The translations under genes were made by a program, and so were the position numbers. From positions 12,956 to 76,955 of the forward strand of contig CAYWSE010000007.1 of assembly GCA_964461025.1 (NCBI GenBank): a stretch of 64,000 nucleotides of DNA. Reading direction: 5' to 3'. Within the stretch, counting starts at the first letter, position 1, and each line of letters starts with the position of its first letter. This document shows positions 9,191 to 18,119 of the stretch, one piece after another. This DNA is from JAHBVL01 sp964461025. GTDB lineage: Bacteria > Chloroflexota > Chloroflexia > Thermomicrobiales > UBA6265. The notes under the pieces are model-generated. The model did not search any database. It was not told where the DNA came from and worked only from the letters and a program-made list of their open reading frames with translations.

Positions 9191-10147
9191 GTGACAACCT
9201 ATCTCATCCATCGTTTGCTCCATGCCATCACGATCATGCTTGGCATCAGCATTCTCGTTTTCGCCTTCGTCGAGCTGGCCCCGGGCGATGCGATCGATGC
9301 GATGATGCCTCCCGAAACCTTCGCGACTCCGGAGGCGAAAGAAGCAGCGCGCGAGCGGCTGGGGCTGAATGACCCAGCGCCACTGCGTTATGTGCAGTGG
9401 CTCGGCCGGGCTGTCACCGGCGATCTCGGCTACTCGCTGACTTCGCGGCAACCGGTCACCGACATCATCATGGTTCGGCTTCCGAAAACACTTCAGCTGG
9501 TCGGCACCGCAATGGTTTTCTCGATCATCGTGGGAGTGTCGACCGGAATCATCTCGGCACTTCGCCAATACACCTGGATCGACTACGCCGCGACCTTTTT
9601 CTCTTTCTTCTGGTTGTCCGTGCCGGGATTCTTTCTCGGGTTGATGATGATCTATCTATTTGCCGTGAAATTGAACTGGTTTCCTGTCTTCGGCGCATCG
9701 TCGCCGGGCGCCGACTACCCGATTCTCGACCGCCTGCATCATCTGGTCCTGCCTTCCGTCGTTATCGGGCTCGATTTGGCCGCGGCGCTGACGCGCTACA
9801 CCCGCGCCAGTCTGTTGGAGGTCATGCGAGCCGACTACATGCGAACCGCCCGCGCCAAAGGTTTGAAAGAGCGCATCGTCATTGTCCGTCATGGATTGAA
9901 GAACGCCTTGATCCCGATCATCACTGTCGTCGCCTTTCGCATGCCATACCTGATCAGCGGCGCGGTGGTCATTGAAACCGTTTTCCAGTGGCCCGGCCTG
10001 GGATTGCTGACCCTCAACGCCGCCAACCAGAAAGACTATCCGCTGGTGCTGGCCCTTGCCCTGGCCGTGACCATCATCGTCGTCGTCAGCAGCTTTCTCG
10101 CCGACATTGCCTACAGCATCGTCGATCCAAGGATTCGGATCGGATGA
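9191..10147 (+). CDS. ABC transporter permease, DppB-like
   Basis: 318-residue inner-membrane permease of the dipeptide/oligopeptide class. The N-terminus (YLIHRLLHAITIMLGISILVF) forms the first membrane helix and precedes the family-typical PGD loop. The cytoplasmic EAA loop reads DYMRTARAKGL...HGLKNALIPI, and the C-terminus ends in VDPRIRIG. The GTG start at 9191 fits the family N-terminus, though its ribosome-binding site is weak. Its stop overlaps the next permease start by four bases (ATGA), so the two membrane subunits should be made together as a heterodimer. Confidence 0.92.
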   Translation: MTTYLIHRLLHAITIMLGISILVFAFVELAPGDAIDAMMPPETFATPEAKEAARERLGLNDPAPLRYVQWLGRAVTGDLGYSLTSRQPVTDIIMVRLPKTLQLVGTAMVFSIIVGVSTGIISALRQYTWIDYAATFFSFFWLSVPGFFLGLMMIYLFAVKLNWFPVFGASSPGADYPILDRLHHLVLPSVVIGLDLAAALTRYTRASLLEVMRADYMRTARAKGLKERIVIVRHGLKNALIPIITVVAFRMPYLISGAVVIETVFQWPGLGLLTLNAANQKDYPLVLALALAVTIIVVVSSFLADIAYSIVDPRIRIG

Positions 10148-11043
10148 GCGCTCTCGCGTCGACCTCCGCGCTTACCTCGCCCGATACGGCGACGCTGACC
10201 CGCGTACGCCAGCGGGCGAGCTTCTGGAAGCGTCTGGCCAGACATCGCGTCGCGCTGGTGAGTCTTTTCTTCCTGGCGTTCATGGGTTTGGCTGCGCTGC
10301 TGACGCCCTACGTCTCGCCATACGATCCCTATGCCATGAGTCTCGGGGAAGGGGGCAAAACGCCGAGTCTGGAGCACCCTCTTGGCACAGACAAACTCGG
10401 CCGGGACACGTTGACGCGCGTCTTTGTAGGCGGCAGGGTGTCGATTGCCGTCGCCCTGAGTGCCGTCGCCATCAGCTCTTCGCTCGGCACCGTGCTGGGG
10501 CTCATCGCTGGTTTTCGCGGGGGATGGGTCGATGCCCTCATCATGCGTGTCACCGACGTGTTCATGGCATTCCCAATCTTCGTGCTGCTGATCGTCCTGG
10601 TGTCGATGCTCGGTTCCAGCGCGAAGAACATCGTGCTGATCATCGGCTTGCTTAGCTGGATGGGTGTTGCGCGGCTGGTGCGAGGGCAGGTGCTTTCGGT
10701 GATGAACGAGCCGTATATCGAATCGGCGACGTCGACCGGAGCCCGTTCGAGTCAGTTGCTTCTGAGGCATGTCCTGCCGAACAGCTACATCCCGATCGTC
10801 GTTGCCAGCACCCTTGGCGTGGCGAATGCCATGTTGCAGGAAGCAGCGTTGAGCTTCCTCGGTCTGGGCATTCAGCCGCCCACCCCGTCCTGGGGAAACA
10901 TGCTGAACTCCGCTCAATCTCTTCAGGTGTTGGTGAATGAACCGTGGGTCTGGATTGGGCCCGGGCTCGCAATTGCCCTGACGGTGCTGGCGATCAACTT
11001 CCTTGGAGACGGTCTGCGCGACGCACTCGACCCGCACGCCTGA
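10144..11043 (+). CDS. ABC transporter permease, DppC-like
   Basis: 299-residue partner permease. The ATG at 10144 overlaps the previous stop. Longer in-frame readings are antisense-like noise inside the neighbour. It has a cytoplasmic N-terminus, a first helix near VALVSLFFLAFMGLAALL, the HPLGTDKLGRDTLTRV loop typical of DppC/OppC, and an EAA loop (YIESATSTGARSSQLLLRHVLPN). The C-terminus ends GDGLRDALDPHA. No DppD or DppF ATPase follows, so the complex must borrow ATPases encoded elsewhere. Confidence 0.93.
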   Translation: MSALASTSALTSPDTATLTRVRQRASFWKRLARHRVALVSLFFLAFMGLAALLTPYVSPYDPYAMSLGEGGKTPSLEHPLGTDKLGRDTLTRVFVGGRVSIAVALSAVAISSSLGTVLGLIAGFRGGWVDALIMRVTDVFMAFPIFVLLIVLVSMLGSSAKNIVLIIGLLSWMGVARLVRGQVLSVMNEPYIESATSTGARSSQLLLRHVLPNSYIPIVVASTLGVANAMLQEAALSFLGLGIQPPTPSWGNMLNSAQSLQVLVNEPWVWIGPGLAIALTVLAINFLGDGLRDALDPHA

Positions 11044-11079
11044 ACGGCGACGGCATTTGACTGACTGGAGTCACATCAC

Positions 11080-12657
11080 GTGTTCGATACAGTGATCAGG
11101 AACGGATCGATTGTCGATGGCTCTGGCGCGGTAGCCGCGTTCAGGGCCGACGTCGGGATTCGCGACGGTCAGATCGGCGCAATCGGGCAACTCGCGGAAG
11201 ATGAGGCTCGTGAGATCATCGATGCGACCGGTTTGACGGTCGCACCGGGGTTCATCGACGTCCACATCCATTCGGAAATCGCGCTGCTCACCCCGGGCAA
11301 CCCCGGCCGGTACGGTGCTTTGAAGCAAGGCGTGACGACGCAGCTTCTCGCTCCGGACGGTTTCGGTTGGGCGCATTTGAACGATGACGAACGCGCCGAA
11401 ATGTGGGAGTACACGGCGTTCTCGACCGGCAAGGCCGATCTCGGCCCTCCCTGGCCGCATGCTGCCGACTATCTGGCGCTCTTCGATGGCAACACGCCGG
11501 CGAATGTCGTTCCCCAAATTCCTCATCTGCCGATCCGTCAGGCGGTGATGGGTTGGGAGTCGCGCGCCGCGACGGAGGATGAAATTTCCGGTATGAAGGG
11601 GCTCGTCGAGGAGTGGCTCGACGCCGGCGCTGTCGCGTTCAATACCGGACTCGACTATCAACCCGTCGCCTACGCGGACACACATGAATTGGTCGAGCTC
11701 AGCAGGATGGCCGCGGAAGCGGGTGCGATCTACGCCGCGCACATTCGCTACGGCATTCTCGGTCGCGAGGGGGCGTGGCGAGAAACGTTCGCCATCTCCG
11801 AACAGGCCGGCATTCCGGTCCACTTTTCGCATGAAAACGTCGATGACGAGACCCGTCCCCTGCTCGAGGAAGCAGTGGGACGGGTCGATCTGAGCTTCGA
11901 GTCGTATTGCTACCCAGCGGGATGTACCCACCTGGCCCAGATGCTGCCGACCTGGGCGCAGGCCGGTGGTCCGGATGCGGTCGTTGAGCGATTGCAGGAC
12001 CGGAACGTTCGGGAAGCGCTGACTGCCTACCTCGAAGACCGGTTGACGATCGACGAAAGCCGGCCCGCCAAGCTCGTGATCGCCGCCAACCAGAGCGGTC
12101 AATACATCGGACGTTCGCTCGCTGACGTCGCTTCCGAGAAGTCATTGCCGATCGGTGAAGCGGCCATCGAGATGCTGATCGACGAGCATCCGTATGCGCT
12201 GATGGTTTTTCACCGCCGCATGACGCCAGAGCAGAATCGCGAGCGGGTCCGCGAAACGATCGCCCATCCATTGATGATGGTGGCCAGCGACGGCATTTAT
12301 CACGGCAGCTTCAGTCACCCGCGATCGAACGGCTGTTTCGCCCAGGCGCTCCGTTTGGGTTGGCGCGAGCTTGGCGCCGTCACCCTCGAACAGGCGGTTC
12401 ACAAGATGAGTGGGTTCCCGGCGACGCGATTCAAGGTTGCCGGCCGCGGTTTCTGTCGGGACGGCTATGCCGCCGATCTCGTGATCTTCGACGCCGACAC
12501 TGTTGCGGACGGCGCCACCTGGGAAGATCCGCTACGGGGACCGATCGGTGTCTCGCGAGTGATGGTGAATGGCCAGTGGGTTGTTGTCGACGGCGAGCCG
12601 ACCGGAAATCTGCCGGGTCAGGTGCTGAGACGGCAGGACTGGGTGGCGCCGGCATGA
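11080..12657 (+). CDS. Amidohydrolase, N-acyl-D-amino-acid deacylase-like
   Basis: 525-residue metal-dependent amidohydrolase. The N-terminal strand region (VIRNGSIVDGSG) and the metal motif PGFIDVHIHSE are typical of D-aminoacylases and dihydroorotase-like enzymes. Other expected ligands appear around HIRYG and HFSHENV, and the C-terminal cap reads ADLVIFDADTVADGATWEDP. Family members remove N-acyl groups from D-amino acids or cleave related amides. GGAG nine bases before the GTG supports the start. It is the first enzyme after the transporter, which suggests it deacylates the imported compound (inference). Confidence 0.85.
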   Translation: MFDTVIRNGSIVDGSGAVAAFRADVGIRDGQIGAIGQLAEDEAREIIDATGLTVAPGFIDVHIHSEIALLTPGNPGRYGALKQGVTTQLLAPDGFGWAHLNDDERAEMWEYTAFSTGKADLGPPWPHAADYLALFDGNTPANVVPQIPHLPIRQAVMGWESRAATEDEISGMKGLVEEWLDAGAVAFNTGLDYQPVAYADTHELVELSRMAAEAGAIYAAHIRYGILGREGAWRETFAISEQAGIPVHFSHENVDDETRPLLEEAVGRVDLSFESYCYPAGCTHLAQMLPTWAQAGGPDAVVERLQDRNVREALTAYLEDRLTIDESRPAKLVIAANQSGQYIGRSLADVASEKSLPIGEAAIEMLIDEHPYALMVFHRRMTPEQNRERVRETIAHPLMMVASDGIYHGSFSHPRSNGCFAQALRLGWRELGAVTLEQAVHKMSGFPATRFKVAGRGFCRDGYAADLVIFDADTVADGATWEDPLRGPIGVSRVMVNGQWVVVDGEPTGNLPGQVLRRQDWVAPA

Positions 12658-13745
12658 ACGCGAGACTGCGGACCGTCATTGTCGGCCTGAATCACTACCA
12701 CGTCACCGGCTGGGTCGAGTCTCTGGCCGCATTTCAGGATGCCATCGAGATCGTCGGTCGGTATGACCCCGATCCGGCACGTGAGTCGGCGGATGCGCCA
12801 GACTTCTCCGATCCGAATCTCTCCCAGGCCTTCCCAGCCTGGCTCTCGGAAGTGCCATTCTGGAGCGATCTCGACGCCATGATCGCCTCGGTCCGCCCCG
12901 AGCTGGCGCTCATCACGTTGCCGAATGTCGCCGTTCCGGATGCGGTTGCCCGGCTCGGCGCCACAGGAACGCACCTGCTCGTCGACAAGCCCGGCGGAGC
13001 GAATGCCGTCGATGCGGCCGCGGCCATGAAGACTGCGCGCGATCATGGCGCGAAGGTCGCGGTGGCGTTCACACGACGGCACGGTCATCCCTGGCGGCAG
13101 GTCGCAAGGGAGATCGAGTCCGGACGCCTGGGCCGCGTCATGACGGTCGAAGCGGTGTTCACTACCTCGTCAGTCGTCGTTCGTAATCCCGACAATCACA
13201 TCTTCGACAAGTCACTGATGGGCGGCGGCATTCTCAGCTGGCTCGGCGTCCATGACGTCGATTTGATCCACTGGCTGACCGGCGAACGGATGGACACTGT
13301 CCAGGCCATGACCGCCACAGCCACCTCCGCCGAAATCGACGTCGAGGACACGATTTCCATCGCATTCCGTCTCAAGGGCGGCGCGCTTGGCACGATGCAC
13401 TTTGCGTATGCGCTGCCGCGACAGGGCGGCGAGGGCTATGTGGCGATACGTGGCACGAATGCGTCGGTGCGTATCGACGCCAGTGGCGCAACGACCTGGA
13501 TCGGGGCGGGAACGGCGGTAGATCCTCTCCTCACGGAGAACATCACAAGTGAATCGATTCGACTGCCGGGCTACGGAACCGTCGGTTCTCTAATCGTTCG
13601 CGACCTGCTCGACGCCATCGCCGAAGACCGGGATCCCAGGGCGACCGGCGAGGATGCCGTCGCGGCGCTGCAGGTGATCGATGCGGCATATGCCTCGGCG
13701 TCTCAATCCGGCAGGCGAGTGACCATCGATTGGGGGGAACTGTGA
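12654..13745 (+). CDS. Gfo/Idh/MocA-family oxidoreductase (HYHVTGWVES type)
   Basis: 363-residue NAD(P)-dependent oxidoreductase. The N-terminal Rossmann domain has an atypical dinucleotide loop (VIVGLNHYHVTGWVES) and a DKP in place of the usual EKP lysine motif (LLVDKPGG). The C-terminal domain contains GGGILSWLGVHDVDLIHWLTG, the family substrate helix. The ATG at 12654 overlaps the deacylase stop by four bases. Enzymes of this family oxidise or reduce sugar or cyclitol hydroxyls. A close paralogue with the same HYHxTGWVES signature lies at 26473-27558 on the other strand. Confidence 0.88.
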   Translation: MNARLRTVIVGLNHYHVTGWVESLAAFQDAIEIVGRYDPDPARESADAPDFSDPNLSQAFPAWLSEVPFWSDLDAMIASVRPELALITLPNVAVPDAVARLGATGTHLLVDKPGGANAVDAAAAMKTARDHGAKVAVAFTRRHGHPWRQVAREIESGRLGRVMTVEAVFTTSSVVVRNPDNHIFDKSLMGGGILSWLGVHDVDLIHWLTGERMDTVQAMTATATSAEIDVEDTISIAFRLKGGALGTMHFAYALPRQGGEGYVAIRGTNASVRIDASGATTWIGAGTAVDPLLTENITSESIRLPGYGTVGSLIVRDLLDAIAEDRDPRATGEDAVAALQVIDAAYASASQSGRRVTIDWGEL

Positions 13746-14668
13746 CCGAAACACTGAAGGGTGTCTGGGTCGCAATGCCGACGCCATGGCAGTCCGATGG
13801 AACGGTCGATTCGGGTGTCGTCCGGGAGATCGTAGCGCGCTACGCCGCAGCTGGACTCGACGGCGCCTACACCACGGGCACCGACGGCGAGCTGCATGTT
13901 ATGGAGCTCGACGAGCTCGCCCAGCTCGTGCCCCCATTTGCGGAGGCAGCGTCTGCAGCCGGACTGCCGGTGCAAGTAGGTTGCGGTTGGCAACACACCA
14001 AGGGCGTCATCGACCGCGGCCGGGTCGCGGCGGCAAACGGTGTGGGGATCATTCAGCTCACCCTCCCCTCCTGGATTCCACTCAACGACGACGAGCTGTT
14101 GCGCTTCTATGGCGCGATCCAGACCGCGCTACCGGAAACACTCCTGATTCATTACAACATCTTGCGAAGCGGCCGTATGTTGACAGGGCGGGATTATCTC
14201 CGTGTGCTCGAGGTGGCGCCGAATCTGGCCGGCAGCAAGCATACGGGCGGCAGCACAGCGGCACTCTCCGAAATCATCGACGCCACGCCCCATCTCGCCC
14301 ACTTTGCCGTCGACGCCGATATCGTGACCGGGGCGATGGTCGGATCACCCGGCTATTACAGCTTCATCGCCAATCTCTCACCCGGCTTCGCGTTACAGAT
14401 GATGGCCGCATGCGACAGGAAAGACTGGGACGAAGCAGCGAAGTACGGCGTCTACTGCCGCCGGTTTTTCCGCAGCTGGCTGGCGCTCTGTCCAGATATC
14501 AATTCGTCGTCCGCGCTCGGGAAGATCGCGACGCGAGCCGGGATCTGTCCAGACATGCCTCTGGCGATCAAGGAGCCCTACATCAGCGGCGCGGAACGAC
14601 ATGTCAACGAGCTGCGCGAACTGGTCGCGCGGGAGTTTCCTGAGCTGGCGGAGGGCCAGCTGCGGTAA
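13742..14668 (+). CDS. DHDPS/N-acetylneuraminate-lyase superfamily aldolase
   Basis: 308-residue TIM-barrel aldolase. The catalytic tyrosine appears in LIHYNILRSG and the Schiff-base lysine in AGSKHTGG, both where the DapA/NanA/KDG-aldolase family has them. The substrate loop GTDGELHVM replaces the GTTGE block of DapA. A GGGGGGAA ribosome site precedes the GTG, which overlaps the previous stop (GTGA). Its location in a catabolic operon favours cleavage of a 2-keto-3-deoxy acid to pyruvate plus an aldehyde over lysine biosynthesis. The exact substrate is not evident. Confidence 0.88.
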   Translation: MTETLKGVWVAMPTPWQSDGTVDSGVVREIVARYAAAGLDGAYTTGTDGELHVMELDELAQLVPPFAEAASAAGLPVQVGCGWQHTKGVIDRGRVAAANGVGIIQLTLPSWIPLNDDELLRFYGAIQTALPETLLIHYNILRSGRMLTGRDYLRVLEVAPNLAGSKHTGGSTAALSEIIDATPHLAHFAVDADIVTGAMVGSPGYYSFIANLSPGFALQMMAACDRKDWDEAAKYGVYCRRFFRSWLALCPDINSSSALGKIATRAGICPDMPLAIKEPYISGAERHVNELRELVAREFPELAEGQLR

Positions 14669-14690
14669 GTCACGAGGGATGGGAGCGCAC

Positions 14691-15728
14691 GTGTACCGAT
14701 TTGGCATCGTGGGATTGAGCTGGATCACATCCGACCCGTCAGGAGAAGCGACGCATCGGGTGCTCGGGACGGCCATGCCCGGCACACACCTTTCCGGCAT
14801 GGCCAATCTACCGGAGGTTCAGGTCGTTGCCGGTTGCGACATCAGCGCCGACGCCCGGCAGCTTTTCGTCGAGCGCTGGGACGCCACCTGGCCCGGACTG
14901 GCAGTCTTCGATGACTACCACCGCATGCTGGACGAGCTCGATCTCGACATCGTTTGTGTGGCGACGCCCGACAATCTGCACGCCGAGGTCGTCATCGCAG
15001 CGGCAAACGCCGGCGTCAAGGGCATCTTCTGCGAGAAGCCGATGTCGACGCACACTGATGAGGTCGATGAGATGATCGCCGCCCTCGATGCAAACGGCGT
15101 CGTCTGCAGCGTCAATCACACACGACGCTGGATGCCGAACTATGTTGCGGCGCGCGAGGTCATCCGGTCGGGAGCGATAGGCAACGTCGCGACGGTGACG
15201 GGCAGACTGGGCGGCGAACGAGCGATGCTCTGGCGCAACCACAGTCATATGATCGATCTGCTCAATTACTTCGCCGAGGGCACGCCCGAGTGGGTCATTG
15301 GTGAGCTGGAAACCGGATTCGAGGACTACGGCCTGCGCTACCACGGCGACGGCGGACGCGACGCCGCGCTCGAACCCGGCGCGAACGCCTACATCGCCTG
15401 GGACAACGGCGTCCGCGGCTTTCTGGTTGGAGAAAAGCGCGGACTCTCCGCGTTGAACGTCGAGATCAGCGGCGCAACGGGCCGGGTTGTTGTCAACGAC
15501 CAAACGGCGTTTCTCGATCAATTGACCGAGAGCGGGCTCAAATCGAGCCCAATCATTCCCAGGTACTCAATGGGTGGCATGCAGGCAGCGGTTGCCGATC
15601 TGATCCATGCCGTTTCAACTGGAGAGACGCCGCAATCGCCGCCGTCGGAAGCGCGGAAAACCGTGGCGATCATCGACGGCATTCTGGCGTCGCAAGCGAA
15701 CGGCAATGTGCGCGTGGCGGTTCCCTGA
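14691..15728 (+). CDS. Gfo/Idh/MocA-family oxidoreductase
   Basis: 345-residue dehydrogenase with an N-terminal Rossmann fold (YRFGIVGLSWI), a full EKP motif (GIFCEKPMSTH) and the family helix NHSHMIDLLNYFAEG. The GTG at 14691 is preferred because GGGAG lies at the right spacing. An ATG at 14679 would be almost directly on its ribosome site. It differs clearly from the other Gfo/Idh protein two genes upstream, so the pathway probably has two separate redox steps, for example oxidation and later re-reduction of the same ring carbon as in known sugar-processing pairs. Confidence 0.88.
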   Translation: MYRFGIVGLSWITSDPSGEATHRVLGTAMPGTHLSGMANLPEVQVVAGCDISADARQLFVERWDATWPGLAVFDDYHRMLDELDLDIVCVATPDNLHAEVVIAAANAGVKGIFCEKPMSTHTDEVDEMIAALDANGVVCSVNHTRRWMPNYVAAREVIRSGAIGNVATVTGRLGGERAMLWRNHSHMIDLLNYFAEGTPEWVIGELETGFEDYGLRYHGDGGRDAALEPGANAYIAWDNGVRGFLVGEKRGLSALNVEISGATGRVVVNDQTAFLDQLTESGLKSSPIIPRYSMGGMQAAVADLIHAVSTGETPQSPPSEARKTVAIIDGILASQANGNVRVAVP

Positions 15729-15729
15729 G

Positions 15730-16866
15730 ATGCTGACCGTGATCGATCGCGGAATCGTGTTCGATGCAACGACTGCTCCACTCGAGCAGCGCTCGAACGC
15801 GTTCACGTCGCTCACGGCAACCAGCGAGGGGTATCTCTGTTCATTCCGCTCAGCATCTGGCCGTGACGATCCCGGCGGAAGGCTTCGCGTCATGTCGAGC
15901 GACGACGGTAAGACCTGGTCGACACTTGACGAGGGCCTCATATACGAAATCGACGGCATTGTCGGCGACATGTATGCCGGGTATTTCACCGAGCTCGAAC
16001 CTGGTTTGGTGACGGGCGCCTTCGTTTGGGTCGACCGCTCCAATCCAGATTTGTCGTTCGTCAACCCGGAAACCGCCGGCATTCTGCCGACCAGGAATCT
16101 GCTGGCGTCGTCGACAGACGGCGGGCGGAACTGGAAAGGCTGGCGTGAGGTCGATCTCGGCCCGGAGGAAGGCTGCACCTTGACAGGTCCGGTTTTCGAG
16201 TTTGCCGAGGGCGTCCTCGGACTGCCGTACGAAACGTGGAAGTCGTACAACGACACAAGCCCCGGTCACCACACCGCCTCGTTGCGGTTGTCTCGCGACG
16301 GCGGAGCTACCTGGAATGAACGTCAGGTTGTTGCAGCCGATCCGCACGGTGGAACGCTGTATTGGGATCAGCGGATCGCGGTGAATGGCGATTCCGGCGA
16401 CGCCTGCGCGATGTTCTGGACGCACAATCGCCCTCTCGGCCGCGATATCGACAACACGATCGCCTGGTTGGCGTCTGGCCAGACTGAGTGGAGCGCGCCT
16501 GTAAGCTGCAACTGGCCAGGACAGCACTGCCAGCCACTCTGGCTGGGCGGCGATCGTCTGCTGGCAGTGCACGTTCAACGTGGTCCGCAGAGCGGCATCG
16601 TGGCTCGACTCAGTGAGGATTTTGGCCACACCTGGAACGCAGATCAAACGACGCAGATCTATCTCCACAACGCTTTTCATAGTGAGGATCAAGCGGAGAG
16701 CTTCGAAGCATTCTGGCTTGAAATGATGACCTGGGAATTCGGTCATCCACGGGCTGTGCAGATGAAGGATGGCGACGTGCTGGTGGTCTGGTACGCCGGT
16801 GACAGCAACGCCACCAGCGTCCACTGGGCACGGCTCTCTGTCCCACCGGCAGGAGAAGCATCATGA
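15730..16866 (+). CDS. Sialidase-like BNR/Asp-box beta-propeller protein
   Basis: 378-residue protein with at least four Asp-box (BNR) repeats: SSDDGKTWS near residue 56, SSTDGGRNWK, SRDGGATWNE and SEDFGHTWNA. This gives the six-bladed propeller of the sialidase superfamily. No signal peptide is visible, so it should be cytoplasmic. The start is the ATG one base after the previous stop; a longer reading would overlap that gene by 120 bases. The superfamily includes exo-sialidases and trans-sialidases but also non-enzymatic propellers. The catalytic Arg triad cannot be assigned by eye. Confidence 0.78.
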   Translation: MLTVIDRGIVFDATTAPLEQRSNAFTSLTATSEGYLCSFRSASGRDDPGGRLRVMSSDDGKTWSTLDEGLIYEIDGIVGDMYAGYFTELEPGLVTGAFVWVDRSNPDLSFVNPETAGILPTRNLLASSTDGGRNWKGWREVDLGPEEGCTLTGPVFEFAEGVLGLPYETWKSYNDTSPGHHTASLRLSRDGGATWNERQVVAADPHGGTLYWDQRIAVNGDSGDACAMFWTHNRPLGRDIDNTIAWLASGQTEWSAPVSCNWPGQHCQPLWLGGDRLLAVHVQRGPQSGIVARLSEDFGHTWNADQTTQIYLHNAFHSEDQAESFEAFWLEMMTWEFGHPRAVQMKDGDVLVVWYAGDSNATSVHWARLSVPPAGEAS

Positions 16867-18119
16867 CTGCACCACGGGCGACCGATCTTGCCATCAACGG
16901 CGGTTTGCCAGTGCGAACATCGCCGTTGCCCGGCCATAGTCGCGCAATGGGCGACGAGGAGCTCGAGGAGCTCGCCGAAGTCGTGCGTTCAGGTCAGCTT
17001 GGACGTCACCAGGGCACGAAGGTCAAAGCGCTCGAGAAGACGTTCGCTGAGCTCTACGGTGTCCGGCATGCCATCGCGGTGTCGTCTGGTTCCGCCGCGG
17101 TTCATACTGCAATCGCCGCCATCGATCCCGAACCGGGTGATGAGATCATCACGACGCCGTGCAGCGATTTCGGCACGGTCATGGGGATTCTCTTCCAGAA
17201 CGCCATACCGGTCTTCGCCGATCTCGATCCCCAGACATTCTGCATCGATCCCGCCAGCGTCGAGTCGCTGATTACCCCGCGCACCCGGGCGATCATGCCG
17301 GTTCATCTCTTCGGCGGTCCGGCGGACATCGATGCATTGGTCGATATCGGTCACCGTCATGGCATTCCCGTCATCGAGGATTGCGCGCAGGCACAGCTGA
17401 CCGAGGTGAGTGGACGCCTGGCTGGCACGATTGGCGATATCGGTTGTTTCAGCTTCAACAATACCAAGCATCTCAATTGCGGCGAGGGCGGCATCGTTGT
17501 CACGAATGACGATGATCTCGCCCGCCGCATGCGGCTCTTCGCAGACAAAGCCTGGCCGCGCGAGGAAGCGGGCCGGTTCAGTCTCTTTCTGGGCCAGAAC
17601 TACCGGCTGAACGAGCTGGAGGGAGCGGTCGCCCTGGTCGGCCTGCGCCGTTTGAAAGAGAACGTCGCGGCGCGACGGCACGCGATCGGAGCGATCCTCG
17701 CGGCAATCGAAGGGATGCCGGGAGTGGAGATTCCCACCTATCCGGCTGGCGCCGAATCGAGCTACTGGATTTTGCATCTTTTCGTCGATCAGCAGTTGGA
17801 TGCGGACGAAGTCGCGGCGGCGCTGCAGGCGGAAGGCATTCCCTTCACCGCGAAGTATGTGACACCGCTCTACACCTGGCCCGTTTTGCGCGATGCCCAA
17901 ACGTACGGCAAGTCACGATTCCCGTTCGATTCTCCGTACACCGACCGTCCTTTCGACTACGCGCCTGGGCTCTGTCCAGTTTTCGAAGCGCGGCGGGAAA
18001 AGCTCATTCTCCTCTCAGTCGATGAACAGTGGACAGACGAGGACGCTGCAGACATCGCCAACGCGCTGCGCAAGGTCCTTCCGGCGTTCATGAACGCGGA
18101 GAACATCGATGCTGATTGA
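16863..18119 (+). CDS. DegT/DnrJ/EryC1/StrS-family PLP aminotransferase
   Basis: 418-residue sugar-aminotransferase-like enzyme. The pattern GHRHGIPVIEDCAQAQ followed by SFNNTKHLNCGEGG places the PLP-binding lysine in NTKHL. FLGQNYRLNELEGAVALVGL is the family dimer motif. The start ATG sits on the previous stop (ATGA) and is preceded by AGGAG. These enzymes usually add an amino group to keto-sugars in biosynthesis. In this transport-led operon the reverse reaction, deamination of an amino sugar, is plausible (inference). The DegT plus Gfo/Idh pairing resembles known 3-amino-sugar routes. Confidence 0.9.
   Translation: MTAPRATDLAINGGLPVRTSPLPGHSRAMGDEELEELAEVVRSGQLGRHQGTKVKALEKTFAELYGVRHAIAVSSGSAAVHTAIAAIDPEPGDEIITTPCSDFGTVMGILFQNAIPVFADLDPQTFCIDPASVESLITPRTRAIMPVHLFGGPADIDALVDIGHRHGIPVIEDCAQAQLTEVSGRLAGTIGDIGCFSFNNTKHLNCGEGGIVVTNDDDLARRMRLFADKAWPREEAGRFSLFLGQNYRLNELEGAVALVGLRRLKENVAARRHAIGAILAAIEGMPGVEIPTYPAGAESSYWILHLFVDQQLDADEVAAALQAEGIPFTAKYVTPLYTWPVLRDAQTYGKSRFPFDSPYTDRPFDYAPGLCPVFEARREKLILLSVDEQWTDEDAADIANALRKVLPAFMNAENIDAD

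Noticed and set aside
13742..14668. Lysine-biosynthetic dapA
   Set aside because: The Schiff-base lysine is present, but the GTTGE loop is altered and the gene sits in a catabolic transport operon, so a sugar-acid aldolase or NAL-type role is more likely.
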